From positions 3,658,001-3,722,000 of the forward strand of contig NZ_CP009428.1 of assembly GCF_000758725.1 (NCBI RefSeq): a stretch of 64,000 nt of DNA. The letters run 5' to 3'. The DNA comes from Paenibacillus odorifer (GTDB lineage: Bacteria; Bacillota; Bacilli; Paenibacillales; Paenibacillaceae). The position numbers were made by a program, and so were the translations under genes. The notes beneath the pieces were generated by a model. It made no database searches. It saw only the letters and a list, made by a program, of their open reading frames with translations, and had not been told where the DNA came from. Below, in pieces: positions 8,982 through 17,973 of the stretch; positions within the stretch are counted from its first letter, which is position 1; each line of letters starts with the position of its first letter.

Positions 8982-9800
8982 TTATCCATGAAGAAGCGGA
9001 GAATACATCATCAGTGCGTAATTATCAGTTACAGCTTCATCTCCAATTAGATCTCCAGATCGGGTATATACTTTTCGACTGATCTTATTACTGCGTATAT
9101 ATCCGCCCCAAGGCTCTAGACTAATCCTATGATCACTTTCGTATACTTCATAATCATAAAGCGCCTGCTCATTGCATCTCCATTCCCCGTGTAAATGGCT
9201 ATCGTCCAGCCAGAGCTTTAGTTGATACGTTTGAGCGGTGTTATTTTTCAATTGAAGATCCAAATAGTTATAAGAACAGGTCGCCCCGCTTCCAAAAGGT
9301 TGTGTACGTTGTTCATCTGGAAATACATCATAGCTGTGACGATGCCGTTCAATAACGGTAAGTGGTGTGTGCAGTGCCATCCAATAGATCAGATTAGACA
9401 ACTGGCATAAGCCTCCTCCAACCCCGGAATGAAAACCACCATAATGCAGCACCATACCCTCCAGATACCCTTTTCGTTTAGTGGGCTTACCAATACTTCT
9501 CCAGTAGGAAAAAGTCTCCCCCGGCTGCACAACAAGTCCATCCAGCTTCGCAATTGCCAGCCGTAAGTTAGTAATTTTATTGTATTGAAGCAGCATATCT
9601 ACATTCCGAAGACTTCTTAATAACGGGGTAGCATGAGTCATAGCTGCATAAGATAATGTTTCATCCGTACGCTGCTTCGCTATTTTGCTTCGTCCAGTGT
9701 ACCATTTCAAATATCTTTTCCAAATAAAATATCGTTTGCCAGCAAACAATCTAAGGCGAGAACGCTGAATAGGCTTCATGGCAGCCTGGGGTGTATTCAT
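8982..9800 (-). CDS. VanW family protein
   Basis: A 272-residue protein with the VanW domain (about residues 75-205), recognised by LDGLVVQPGETFSYWRSIG, GGLCQLSNLIYWMAL and HRHSYDVFPDEQRTQPFGSG. VanW proteins occur in some vancomycin-resistance clusters and widely in Firmicutes, and their biochemical function is unknown. There is no clear signal peptide. The ATG at 9800 directly abuts the stop codon of the upstream cysteine hydrolase, so the pair is cotranscribed. There are no vanA/B/H/X-like neighbours, so there is no sign of a resistance operon. Confidence 0.9.
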   Translation of the reverse strand: MNTPQAAMKPIQRSRLRLFAGKRYFIWKRYLKWYTGRSKIAKQRTDETLSYAAMTHATPLLRSLRNVDMLLQYNKITNLRLAIAKLDGLVVQPGETFSYWRSIGKPTKRKGYLEGMVLHYGGFHSGVGGGLCQLSNLIYWMALHTPLTVIERHRHSYDVFPDEQRTQPFGSGATCSYNYLDLQLKNNTAQTYQLKLWLDDSHLHGEWRCNEQALYDYEVYESDHRISLEPWGGYIRSNKISRKVYTRSGDLIGDEAVTDNYALMMYSPLLHG

Positions 9801-10322
9801 CTAGAACTGAACCTCGCTTTCAGCTCGTAACTGGGCGAATCTACCTCCAATTATCGCATTATGATGCTTAACGATCTCCCTACTACTCAGAACCCCATTA
9901 TCAAAGGTGCTATGAGCATCTGAAACCAGTACACTTTTATATCCCATGCTGTATGCGCGTCTTATTGTCGTATCCAGACAGAATTCACTTTGCATCCCAC
10001 AGATCACCAGATTCGTGATCTCGAGCTTTTGGAGTTCATCTTGCAATTCCGTTCGGTGAAAAGCATCCCAAGTAGGCTTCTCAACGATAACTTCGCCTTC
10101 CTGCGGTGTGATGCGGTGACTGATCTGCCAAGTGGGTGTACCTTTTGTGTACTCCTCATCTTCGGTATGTTGAATATACACAATAGGAGTACCTGCTAAT
10201 CGAGCTTTTTGCTGAAGGGAGACAATCCTGTCCATCACACCCTCTTCATCGTACAGCTTTAGTTCATAGGAGAACATGGCTTCTTGAACATCGATAATTA
10301 ATAATGCTGTTGATTGTTCCAA
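9801..10322 (-). CDS. Isochorismatase-like cysteine hydrolase
   Basis: About 173 residues with the Asp-Lys-Cys triad of the family: Asp in LLIIDVQEAMF near the N-terminus, Lys in VIVEKPTWDAF and the nucleophile Cys in CGMQSEFCLDTT. It probably hydrolyses an amide or ester (nicotinamidase or isochorismatase type), but the substrate is unknown. The start chosen is TTG at 10322, because GGAGG lies 8 nt upstream; an earlier in-frame TTG overlaps that site. Its stop codon touches the VanW start. Confidence 0.88.
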   Translation of the reverse strand: MEQSTALLIIDVQEAMFSYELKLYDEEGVMDRIVSLQQKARLAGTPIVYIQHTEDEEYTKGTPTWQISHRITPQEGEVIVEKPTWDAFHRTELQDELQKLEITNLVICGMQSEFCLDTTIRRAYSMGYKSVLVSDAHSTFDNGVLSSREIVKHHNAIIGGRFAQLRAESEVQF

Positions 10323-10409
10323 ATGAATAACCTCCAAGAGCTTTTTTCAAAATCATACCAGAAACTGGGACAGACTATCTACCTACTAGAAGTTACAAAT
10401 GTTAAAAAT

Positions 10410-10438
10410 AAAAAACGAGCATCTGTAAGCTGATACCC
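10410..10438 (-). terminator. Terminator of the queuosine operon
   Basis: Minus-strand stem GGGTATC/GATGCTC (two wobble pairs, 8-nt loop) followed by CG and a T run, 20 nt past the queE stop. Confidence 0.65.
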
Positions 10439-10457
10439 GGACGATTTCATCAATCTT

Positions 10458-11180
10458 TTATTTGCCACGCTTATTATGCCAGATCAATGCATGCAACTGT
10501 GGAAGTACACGAACCTTGTTCATATCCGAATCCACGATTACTTTATTAAACAACCACTCCAGCCTTCCCAGAAGTCGAGCAGAAATGTTGCCCTCTTCCG
10601 TGACATCATCATTACCAGGCTGCAGAAAGAGCTGCACATTCGGATATCGCTGGTGAACGTTTTTCGCATAATCAAAATCATTATCATCAAACACTACGAC
10701 CTTCAAGCTATGCGTAGAACGACCCAGTTTCTCCATCTTACTCATGATGTTATCTAACATTTCCCAATTCGTTGTCATTCCTGAGCTTGGGGGTTTAGGG
10801 CTGATTGTCAGCACATCCACGTCATTGAACCAATCCTGCCATTTACTCCCCTGAGTTTCTATCGCTGCTTTTATTCCACGCTCATGAAGCAGACTGATGA
10901 AGGTACCCATTCCTTCACCAATCAAGGCAGGATTACCGCCTGAAATCGTAACACAGTCGAAATTATCTCCAGCTAACGCCAATAATTCATTTATGATTTC
11001 TTCTGCTTCCATCATGCGAACCTTATTCTTAGCCGTACCATCCCAAGTAAAAGCGGAGTCACACCAGCCGCAGCGATAATCGCAGCCATAGGTGCGGACA
11101 AACATCGTCTTCACTCCAATTACCGCACCTTCGCCTTGAATAGTTGGACCGAACATTTCAATTACAGGAATCTTACTCAC
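10458..11180 (-). CDS. queE: 7-carboxy-7-deazaguanine synthase QueE (radical SAM)
   Basis: About 240 residues. Converts 6-carboxytetrahydropterin to 7-carboxy-7-deazaguanine in queuosine biosynthesis. The radical-SAM [4Fe-4S] motif CDYRCGWCD (CX3CX2C form of this family) lies near residue 30, and FGPTIQGEG at the N-terminus is typical of QueE, followed by VTISGGNPAL. The start is taken as GTG 11180, because GGAGG lies 8 nt before it and VSKIPVIEMFGPT is where the family begins; this overlaps the queD end by 8 bp. Last gene of queF-queC-queD-queE. Confidence 0.95.
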   Translation of the reverse strand: MSKIPVIEMFGPTIQGEGAVIGVKTMFVRTYGCDYRCGWCDSAFTWDGTAKNKVRMMEAEEIINELLALAGDNFDCVTISGGNPALIGEGMGTFISLLHERGIKAAIETQGSKWQDWFNDVDVLTISPKPPSSGMTTNWEMLDNIMSKMEKLGRSTHSLKVVVFDDNDFDYAKNVHQRYPNVQLFLQPGNDDVTEEGNISARLLGRLEWLFNKVIVDSDMNKVRVLPQLHALIWHNKRGK

Positions 11181-11655
11181 AGTCACAGCCTCCATACAAA
11201 CGGTAGGATGGCCCTTCATCCGGAACGTCTTCAGCCAGCACCTCTGCCCAAGAGGTTGGAGTCTCCCATAGCTTTACCGAGTATAAAGGCAACCCTGCTT
11301 GCTTAAGCTTGTAGGCAATATATGAAGACATATTCTCCACTGTGGTGCGGAAAGACAATAAGGCTACTTTGGAGCCCGTATTCGTTAACGTCTCTAACAC
11401 AGGTTCATTTCCCATAGCAAGAAAAGCGTGATCTAAACGATCTACAAGGCTTTGTTGTACTGTCATTTTGATATCGCTAAAATCAATGACGAAGCCTTCA
11501 TCCGAGTGGCCTTCCGCGGCCATAGGTTTGCCCTTAAGCACTACTTCGAGCTTATAAGTATGTCCGTGCAGATTGCTGCATTTCCCTTTGTGTCCCACTA
11601 ACTGGTGTGCCGCATCGAACGTAAATATTTTGCAGACTGAAACCTCGTTAAGCAT
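11173..11655 (-). CDS. queD: 6-carboxy-5,6,7,8-tetrahydropterin synthase QueD
   Basis: A 160-residue 6-pyruvoyl-tetrahydropterin-synthase-fold enzyme that makes 6-carboxytetrahydropterin from dihydroneopterin triphosphate. Zinc-ligand histidines are visible in FDAAHQL and NLHGHTY, with the catalytic Cys in GKCSNLHGH. The ATG overlaps the queC stop by one base (TAATG) and the gene ends inside the queE start, so the operon is translationally coupled. Confidence 0.96.
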   Translation of the reverse strand: MLNEVSVCKIFTFDAAHQLVGHKGKCSNLHGHTYKLEVVLKGKPMAAEGHSDEGFVIDFSDIKMTVQQSLVDRLDHAFLAMGNEPVLETLTNTGSKVALLSFRTTVENMSSYIAYKLKQAGLPLYSVKLWETPTSWAEVLAEDVPDEGPSYRLYGGCDCE

Positions 11656-12317
11656 TAAGAACCGGCCTCCATTCTCTCCGCCTCATATTGCTCAAGACCA
11701 CGCTGACGCAATAGACAGGCTGGACAAGTACCGCAGCCACTGCCAATAATACCGTTGTAACAGGTCAGTGTGTGTTCGCGAACATAATCAAAATACCCCA
11801 GTTGATCGGCCATTTTCCACGTTTCTTTTTTATCCAGCCACATTAGGGGAGTGTGGATCGCAAACTCATAGTCCATAGATAAGTTCAGCGTAACATTCAA
11901 TGATTTCACAAAAACATCACGGCAGTCCGGATAACCGCTAAAGTCCGTTTGGCAAACCCCAGTGACGATATGGGAGTACCCCAGTTGTTTAGCTAATATA
12001 GCGGCAAAAGATAAAAACAACAAATTCCGTCCATCGACGAAAGTACTTGGAAGCTCATCCCCTTCCCCAGCCACGATATCTATATCCTGACGGGTAAGTG
12101 CATTGGGTGCCAGCTGATTAAGCAGCCCCAGATCAAGAATATGCTGTTTTACATTAAACTTAGCTGCTATCTCTGTTGCAACTTCGATTTCAGCCGCATG
12201 ACGTTGATTATAGTTGAAGGTAACTACCTGCACTTCCTCATACTGCTGCAATGCCCAAACCAGGCAAGTGGTGCTATCTTGTCCGCCGCTGAATACGACG
12301 AGTGCTTTTTTGTTCAT
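11655..12317 (-). CDS. queC: 7-cyano-7-deazaguanine synthase QueC
   Basis: A 220-residue ATP-dependent ligase that converts 7-carboxy-7-deazaguanine to preQ0. It has the PP-loop [11 protein letters not shown] at the N-terminus and the C-terminal zinc cluster [17 protein letters not shown]. Second gene of the operon, 29 bp after queF. Confidence 0.97.
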   Translation of the reverse strand: MNKKALVVFSGGQDSTTCLVWALQQYEEVQVVTFNYNQRHAAEIEVATEIAAKFNVKQHILDLGLLNQLAPNALTRQDIDIVAGEGDELPSTFVDGRNLLFLSFAAILAKQLGYSHIVTGVCQTDFSGYPDCRDVFVKSLNVTLNLSMDYEFAIHTPLMWLDKKETWKMADQLGYFDYVREHTLTCYNGIIGSGCGTCPACLLRQRGLEQYEAERMEAGS

Positions 12318-12346
12318 ATGAATCTCTCCTTATCACAAGTTGGAAT

Positions 12347-12847
12347 TTAGCGGTTGTCCACTTTTTCTGGATAGAGGTCGTGATTGATTAAGCGGTGTTC
12401 CGCCATCGCCTCATACTTCGTACCCGGTCTTCCATAGTTGCAATAAGGATCAATTGAAATGCCTCCGCGCGGAGTGAACTTGCCCCATACCTCAATGTAA
12501 CGCGGATCCATCAGTGAGATCAGTTCATTCATAATAATGTTGACACAGTCCTCATGAAAGTCACCATGGTTGCGGAAGCTAAACAGATACAGCTTTAATG
12601 ATTTGGATTCCACCATTTTTTGTTCAGGAATATACGAAATATACAGCGTGGCAAAATCCGGCTGACCCGTTACAGGACACAAGCTAGTGAACTCAGGGCA
12701 GTTGAATTTAACAAAATAATCACGTCCGGGATGTTTGTTATCAAACACCTCCAGAATGTCTGGATCATAACCAAACTTGTACTGTGTTCCCTGATTACCA
12801 AGCAAAGTAACTTCTTGCATTTCCTCTTTCAATCTTCCTTCTGACAC
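12347..12847 (-). CDS. queF: NADPH-dependent preQ0 reductase QueF
   Basis: Type I (short, about 166 residues) QueF, which reduces the nitrile of preQ0 to preQ1. The catalytic Cys lies in [13 protein letters not shown], and the NADPH/substrate signature [20 protein letters not shown] is intact. The start is GTG at 12847, giving [13 protein letters not shown]: it has AGAGAGGGG 9 nt upstream, whereas the ATG at 12820 has a ribosome site too close and an ATG at 12925 lies in the leader. First gene behind the preQ1 riboswitch. The order F-C-D-E differs from the queC-D-E-F order of Bacillus subtilis. Confidence 0.95.
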   Translation of the reverse strand: MSEGRLKEEMQEVTLLGNQGTQYKFGYDPDILEVFDNKHPGRDYFVKFNCPEFTSLCPVTGQPDFATLYISYIPEQKMVESKSLKLYLFSFRNHGDFHEDCVNIIMNELISLMDPRYIEVWGKFTPRGGISIDPYCNYGRPGTKYEAMAEHRLINHDLYPEKVDNR

Positions 12848-12989
12848 GACAAAAAACCCCTCTCTTTTCCTTCGGCCTTGGCCGGTAATGGAAAGAAGAA
12901 CGAGATTTCGAAAACTTGGCTCCACTAAGAAGAAACGGAAGCAACGTCCGGATAAAGGACAGCAACCGCTTGTACTGTTTAATATATTC

Positions 12990-13025
12990 TTAGTTTTTTA
13001 TAGAGGGAGTTCGCGAACCTCTCCT
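12990..13025 (-). ncRNA. PreQ1-I riboswitch
   Basis: On the minus strand the stretch has the class I preQ1 aptamer layout: stem AGAGG, loop TTCGCGAACTC, return stem CCTCT, and the conserved A-rich tail ATAAAAAACTAAG that forms the pseudoknot. It lies about 140 nt upstream of queF, whose pathway makes preQ1. A 6-bp hairpin (CTGCAC/GTGCAG, 13024-13042) immediately precedes it. I cannot resolve a clear terminator in the leader; the CCCTCT strand is complementary to the queF ribosome site. Confidence 0.93.
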
Positions 13026-13042
13026 GCACAACTTTAGTGCAG

Positions 13043-13346
13043 ACTTCTTCTTAAAGCATAAAGCATATTGCGTCTTGAACTATACCATGGGTAGCCCGCT
13101 CCTGACAAGTTCTACTCTTTACTGTTACCTTATACAGATCAGCAAATCACTCCAGATTAACGTGGATAGACCTGCGTATGTAGAGATTAGGAAGCTCAAA
13201 ACCAATGCCAATTTGATTGTGGATTTCTTTTTAATGACATGAATTATTCATATGGTTAATTAAGATGCGGCAAAAAAAAGGATTCAAATCCTAAGAAAAG
13301 GGTAACTTATTCATAATAATCTTCGAGCTAAGGGTGGGAGCATTTT
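13043..13346. other. Intergenic region between the divergent que operon and the 111-residue gene
   Basis: About 300 bp with no supportable gene. It must hold the que promoter (minus) and the promoter of the gene at 13347 (plus), but no convincing -35/-10 pair stands out. A small AT-rich hairpin (AGGATT/AATCCT) lies near 13279. Confidence 0.5.
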
Positions 13347-13682
13347 ATGGAACAAAGTATACAGCAGCTTATGGATTGGCTTAACAATCATTTGAATGAA
13401 ACAATCGCTATTGAAAAGAAAGAACTTCGTGATTTGGATAAAGTTCATTTCAATTTAGAGTCCGTAGATTTCCGGAGTGCAGACGATGTTATTGATGAAT
13501 ATCTTGGAAGTGCACTGATATTAAGAGGTTTCGGCAGCACACTTAACGCCGATGGTGAACTGGTATCCCTGCCACAATCCACTTATGATTTAGCTGTTGA
13601 AGGTCTTCAAATCGTAGACTTAGCCGACCGCAAGGCAGAAATAACTACGGACAGAGCTAATTACACCCTTTCAGTAGATTAA
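13347..13682 (+). CDS. Conserved small protein of unknown function
   Basis: 111 residues, acidic, no signal peptide, no membrane segment and no motif I recognise. The sequence (QQLMDWLNNHLNETIAIEKKE at the start, LRGFGSTLNADGELVSLPQ in the middle) suggests a compact alpha/beta protein. A plausible ribosome site (AAGGGTGGGAG) precedes the ATG. It stands alone, convergent with murB, and shares a bidirectional terminator with it. Confidence 0.75.
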   Translation: MEQSIQQLMDWLNNHLNETIAIEKKELRDLDKVHFNLESVDFRSADDVIDEYLGSALILRGFGSTLNADGELVSLPQSTYDLAVEGLQIVDLADRKAEITTDRANYTLSVD

Positions 13683-13699
13683 ACGAACATGATTATGAT

Positions 13700-13740
13700 A
13701 AGCAAAAAGAGCCCACAGCGATTGCGGGCTCTTTTTGCTT
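13700..13740. terminator. Bidirectional terminator between the 111-residue gene and murB
   Basis: Perfect 15-bp stem (AAGCAAAAAGAGCCC with its complement), 11-nt loop, with A and T runs inside the arms so that it works in both directions. Confidence 0.92.
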
Positions 13741-13745
13741 ATCAT

Positions 13746-14657
13746 TTATTCTTCTCCAATGATCTCCACTTCAGTTTCCAGCTCTACACCGAATTTATCC
13801 TTCACAGTCGCTCTTACATGGTGGATTAGCCCGATGTAATCACTGGCTGTTGCATTATCTGCATTCACAATAAATCCCGCATGCTTCTTGGATACCTCAG
13901 CACCGCCGATTCTTGTACCCTGTAAGCCGCTCTCTTGAATTAACTGACCTGCAAAACGGCCTGGAGGCCGCTTAAATACACTCCCACAGGATGGATACTC
14001 AAGCGGTTGCTTCGATTCACGTAAATAAGTTAGTTCATCCATTTTTGCCTTGATCGTTAAAACATCACCGGAAGTCATAGCAAATTTGGCCTCAAGTACA
14101 ATGTACTCACCGCTTGCGAACACGCTTTTTCTGTAACCCCATTGCAGCTCATCACCTTGCAGAGTTACCAATTGCCCGTTCTTATTTATAGCTAGTGCAC
14201 TATGCAGGACATCTTTGATCTCACCGCCATAAGCACCTGCGTTCATATAGAGCGCTCCACCAACTGTTCCTGGAATGCCACAGGCGAACTCAAGACCCGT
14301 AAGCTCCTTATCAAGTGCATATCTGGAAACATCAATTATTTTGGCACCACATTGCGCATATAAGAGATTGTCGCGAATCCCCATTTCGGTCAGTCCTGCC
14401 GTTTGCAGAACGATCCCACGTACACCTCCATCACGGATAATCACATTGGAGCCATTCCCAAGTACCGTAAGGGTTATCCCATTTTGTTCTGCATATGTAA
14501 CGATCTTTTGAATTTCATCATAAGTAGCTGGTGCAGCCAAAATATCAGCTTTGCCGCCCATTTTAGTGTACACGTGATCTTTTAAATTCTCATGACTTTT
14601 CACTTTTCCTGCAGTCATTAGCTGCTCTAGGTCATCTTGAATTTTGTCAATATTCAT
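13746..14657 (-). CDS. murB: UDP-N-acetylenolpyruvoylglucosamine reductase MurB
   Basis: A 303-residue FAD enzyme of peptidoglycan synthesis that reduces UDP-GlcNAc-enolpyruvate to UDP-MurNAc. FAD-binding motifs are visible (YTKMGGKADI, VLGNGSNVIIRDGG, FACGIPGTVGGALYMNAGAYGG), as are the catalytic Ser in YPSCGSVFKRP and a C-terminal Glu in ETEVEIIG. The length fits the shorter type II enzymes of Firmicutes. Here it is a lone gene, not in a division cluster. Confidence 0.97.
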   Translation of the reverse strand: MNIDKIQDDLEQLMTAGKVKSHENLKDHVYTKMGGKADILAAPATYDEIQKIVTYAEQNGITLTVLGNGSNVIIRDGGVRGIVLQTAGLTEMGIRDNLLYAQCGAKIIDVSRYALDKELTGLEFACGIPGTVGGALYMNAGAYGGEIKDVLHSALAINKNGQLVTLQGDELQWGYRKSVFASGEYIVLEAKFAMTSGDVLTIKAKMDELTYLRESKQPLEYPSCGSVFKRPPGRFAGQLIQESGLQGTRIGGAEVSKKHAGFIVNADNATASDYIGLIHHVRATVKDKFGVELETEVEIIGEE

Positions 14658-14745
14658 GTTTTCATGCTCCTTTAACCATGTATAAATGATGGTCCTTGAT
14701 CTATTTTAAAGAGTTATTATGAAATTGTAGGCAACCACAACTGTA

Positions 14746-14790
14746 ACAACGAACAGGCTCCCTTGTCAATGACGGGAGCCTGTTCGTTGT
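14746..14790 (-). terminator. Strong hairpin after the siderophore ATPase gene
   Basis: A perfect 17-bp inverted repeat with an 11-nt loop, 18 nt past the ATPase stop. It lacks a clean T run (GTTGTTACAG follows on the minus strand), so it may terminate less efficiently or protect the 3' end. Confidence 0.7.
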
Positions 14791-14807
14791 ATGATTTTAG
14801 ATGATAA

Positions 14808-15608
14808 TTACACAGCTTTATAGGCAGCAAGCTCGTAAGGAAGACACAGTGGCACACCCGTACGTGGATCCGGAACGATATCCGCTTCAATTCCAAACAC
14901 TTCCCGCAATACATCTGGTGTCATAACCTCAGTAGGTGAGCCTTCGCTAACCACAGTACCGGACTTAATCGCTACCATATGCTGCGCATAACGAGTAGCA
15001 TGATTCAAATCATGCACGACCATGATGATGGTACGACCTTCTTCCTCATTCAGCTTTTGCAATAGCTGAAGAACTTCGAGCTGATGCGCCATATCTAGGA
15101 AGGTTGTAGGCTCGTCAAGGAATAAAATATCTGTTTCTTGAGCTAACGCCATAGCGATCCATGCGCGTTGACGTTGTCCACCTGAGAGACGGTCAATAGG
15201 GCGATCATGAAAAGATTCCATGCCCGTAACAGAGATGGCGTTGGAGATGATGTTGCGATCCTCAGCGGTCATCGTGCCAAATCCCTTCTGATGAGGGAAA
15301 CGACCGTAGCTGACCAGCTCAGATACCGTCAGACCGTCAGGAGCCGTTGGGTTCTGCGGTAGAATCGCTAGCTGCCTAGCAACCTCTTTAGTTGAAAAGT
15401 TATGGATCGATTTGCCGTCCAGCATTACGGTGCCACTCTTCGGCTTCATAATCCGGGCCATCGTTTTGAGGATTGTAGATTTACCGGAGCCGTTAGCGCC
15501 CACTAGTGCGGTGATTTTTCCCGTAGGGATAGACAAGTTCAATCCTTTAACTATAGTAGCCTCTGCATACCCAATACTTAATTCTTCTGTATTCAAACGT
15601 TCTGACAT
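14808..15608 (-). CDS. Iron-siderophore ABC transporter ATP-binding protein (FecE/FhuC family)
   Basis: A 266-residue ATPase with Walker [11 protein letters not shown], signature [10 protein letters not shown], Walker [13 protein letters not shown] and switch His in VVHDLNHA. It energises siderophore uptake with the two permeases encoded directly upstream. An SD site (AAGGGAG) precedes the ATG. It ends the permease-permease-ATPase unit that starts behind a Fur box. Confidence 0.95.
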   Translation of the reverse strand: MSERLNTEELSIGYAEATIVKGLNLSIPTGKITALVGANGSGKSTILKTMARIMKPKSGTVMLDGKSIHNFSTKEVARQLAILPQNPTAPDGLTVSELVSYGRFPHQKGFGTMTAEDRNIISNAISVTGMESFHDRPIDRLSGGQRQRAWIAMALAQETDILFLDEPTTFLDMAHQLEVLQLLQKLNEEEGRTIIMVVHDLNHATRYAQHMVAIKSGTVVSEGSPTEVMTPDVLREVFGIEADIVPDPRTGVPLCLPYELAAYKAV

Positions 15609-15663
15609 GATCTACAACTCCCTTAAAAGTTTTATGGAGCTTTGCTCCTAAGTATGAACTAAT

Positions 15664-16698
15664 TTACGCTTTAGACTTGGCGAGTAAATATAAAAAGTAA
15701 GGTGCGCCAATAATCGCAACCACAATGCCAGTAGGAACTTCCGCAGGTTGCAACACCCATCTGCCGATGGTATCAGCGGTAATCATAAGAAGCGCCCCTG
15801 TCAAAGCACTAGCAGGTAATAACACCTGATGACGGGGTCCCACGAGCCTGCGAGCCAGGTGTGGTGCTATCAGGCCGACGAAGCCAATACCTCCGCTTAC
15901 TGCGACGCAGGAGCCGGCAAGCGCTACGGCTGTTACCAGAAGGAGAATACGTTCCTTCTCCACACGCATTCCTAGACCTAATGAAGTATGGTCCCCTAGA
16001 TTCAATACATTTAGAACCCGGGCTTTATAGAAGGCGAACGGTAACAGAATCGCGATCCAAGGCAGCAAAGCAAGGACGAATCTCCAATCCCCACCCCATA
16101 TTTTCCCGGCGATCCAAGTAGCTACAAATTGATAATTATTAGGATCAAGCCTAAGTGCCAATACAAGCTGGCAAGCATTGATTCCTGCAGCGACCGCAAT
16201 CCCGATAAGGATCAGCCTTGTAGGAGACAGACCATCTGCCTTCCGGTAGGCAAGAATATAGATTAAAGCTGCGGTCAGGCCAGCCCCACCAAGCGCTAGG
16301 AGAGGCAAGACAAATACCGGAGCTGCTGTTGTAGCCGGAAAGAACGAGATAAAAATGATTACAGCAAAACCTGCACCAGCACTTATGCCCAGCGTAGCCG
16401 GTTCGGCGAGTGCATTACGTGCGAGACTTTGTAGAATACAGCCTGATACTGCAAAGCCCGCTCCAACTAACAATGAAATTACGATGCGGGGTAATCTGAA
16501 ATCAAATAAAATAAGCTTTTGCTGATGTGTTCCATCACCCAGCAGTGTATGTAATACCTCCAGTGGGGATAGACGCATAAACCCTGTATTCATACTGACT
16601 ATAAACACCACGACGATCAGTATAGCAAGGAGCGATAACACCGTTAGGGCGCGTGTACGGCGTTCTTTTTCATCTGGAGTAAGGGTTATTTTGGGCAT
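15664..16698 (-). CDS. Iron-siderophore ABC transporter permease (FecCD family), second subunit
   Basis: 344 residues, about ten membrane helices. FecCD signatures include VGAGFAVSGCILQSLARN, ISAGAGFAVII and GGIGFVGLIAPHLARRLVG (the coupling region near the C-terminus). Its ATG overlaps the stop of the first permease by one base, indicating coupled translation and a heterodimeric channel. Confidence 0.94.
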   Translation of the reverse strand: MPKITLTPDEKERRTRALTVLSLLAILIVVVFIVSMNTGFMRLSPLEVLHTLLGDGTHQQKLILFDFRLPRIVISLLVGAGFAVSGCILQSLARNALAEPATLGISAGAGFAVIIFISFFPATTAAPVFVLPLLALGGAGLTAALIYILAYRKADGLSPTRLILIGIAVAAGINACQLVLALRLDPNNYQFVATWIAGKIWGGDWRFVLALLPWIAILLPFAFYKARVLNVLNLGDHTSLGLGMRVEKERILLLVTAVALAGSCVAVSGGIGFVGLIAPHLARRLVGPRHQVLLPASALTGALLMITADTIGRWVLQPAEVPTGIVVAIIGAPYFLYLLAKSKA

Positions 16699-17753
16699 TA
16701 CAGCTCCCCCTTCCGCTTACTCGCTAAATAAATAAAGAAAGGTACGCCGATGATGGCAATTAAGGCTCCTAGCGGTGTCTCATACGGTGCATTTATCATT
16801 CTTGCGGCAATATCTGCAAAGATAATCAATAAGCTCCCCAGAACAGCCGAGCAAGGTATAATCCAGCGGTAGTCCACTCCAACGAAATAACGTGTAACAT
16901 GTGGAATAATTAGTCCTATAAAAGCAATCGGGCCAACCGTTGAAACCGCACTTCCAGCTAAGATAACCACAACAATCATACATGCCAACTGAACTAACCT
17001 TGTCCGCTGCCCCAGACCAACCGCAACTTCTCTTCCTAAGCTGAGCAATGTAACGGATCGTGATAACATCATCGCTGCAATTAAGGCTACGGCCACCCAA
17101 GGGAATATAATCTTGATCTGAGTCCAGCTAGCTCCACCCATCCCACCGGCTAACCAGAAGGCTATATCCTGAGATAAGTTGAAAAGAATAGCTACTCCCT
17201 GACTAATAGCAACCAATAAAGCACTAACTGCCGAACCTGCTAGTGTCAATCGCAAGGGGGTCAGGCCATTAAAAGAAAGCGAACCGATTCCGAATACGAT
17301 AAAAGAGGCCACAGCGGCACCGATAAAGCAATACAACATTAGTGAAGTGAATGAGAGTGAGGGTGCAAAAGCAAATACTATTGCCAGCGCTACTCCTGCT
17401 CCTGCATTCAAGCCTAACAGCCCTGAATCCGCAAGCGGGTTTCTTGTCATCCCCTGCATGATAGCCCCTGCTACTGCGAAGCAAGCACCGACTAAGGCGC
17501 CAGCAATAGCACGTGGAAATCGCAGTTCTCTAATCACCTGATGTTTTTGTAAATCTGGATTGAAATGAAATATTGCTTCCCATACCGTAGCTAACTTGAT
17601 ATCTGCCGCACCCACTGAGACCGAAAGTGCCAATCCGAAGGCAATGGCAGCAAGTCCAAAAATAAGAATACCAATGGCAGCTGCCGGTCGGGTATGTAGA
17701 GCTTTTTTGGGTTCATTGTTAATACGATTTGCGAAATCTGAGGGTGAAACCAT
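16698..17753 (-). CDS. Iron-siderophore ABC transporter permease (FecCD family), first subunit
   Basis: 351 residues, about ten membrane helices after a polar N-terminus. Family motifs are VGACFAVAGAIMQGMTRNPL, LGLNAGAGVALA and VGPIAFIGLIIPHVTRYFVG. AAGGAGACAACCC precedes the ATG. First gene of its unit; a Fur-box-like array lies 46 bp upstream. Confidence 0.94.
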   Translation of the reverse strand: MVSPSDFANRINNEPKKALHTRPAAAIGILIFGLAAIAFGLALSVSVGAADIKLATVWEAIFHFNPDLQKHQVIRELRFPRAIAGALVGACFAVAGAIMQGMTRNPLADSGLLGLNAGAGVALAIVFAFAPSLSFTSLMLYCFIGAAVASFIVFGIGSLSFNGLTPLRLTLAGSAVSALLVAISQGVAILFNLSQDIAFWLAGGMGGASWTQIKIIFPWVAVALIAAMMLSRSVTLLSLGREVAVGLGQRTRLVQLACMIVVVILAGSAVSTVGPIAFIGLIIPHVTRYFVGVDYRWIIPCSAVLGSLLIIFADIAARMINAPYETPLGALIAIIGVPFFIYLASKRKGEL

Positions 17754-17798
17754 GGGTTGTCTCCTTATTCAATAGTTACAATGGTTTATATGATAACA

Positions 17799-17816
17799 AC
17801 AATCATTCTCATTATC
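17799..17816 (-). promoter_or_regulatory. Fur box in front of the siderophore permease operon
   Basis: The minus-strand stretch GATAATGAGAATGATTGT is an array of three GATAAT-like hexamers, the minimal Fur-binding pattern. It lies 46 bp upstream of the first permease gene, implying iron repression independent of the binding-protein gene. Confidence 0.75.
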
Positions 17817-17878
17817 GCAAAAATATTTATGTTGTACAATTGCAGGAACGATTTTTCCGTACTATGGGATTGGTTTAT

Positions 17879-17924
17879 AAAAAAATGGTGCAGATCTTTG
17901 TATCACGAGATACTTGATCTGCAC
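17879..17924 (-). terminator. Terminator after the siderophore-binding protein gene
   Basis: Minus-strand stem GTGCAGATC/GATCTGCAC with inner GTATC/GATAC, followed by CATTTTTTTATA. It separates the binding-protein gene from the permease unit. Confidence 0.88.
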
Positions 17925-17973
17925 GCCCTTCCCCACCGAAATGATCAGTCTCATTCATGGTGAATTACGACTT

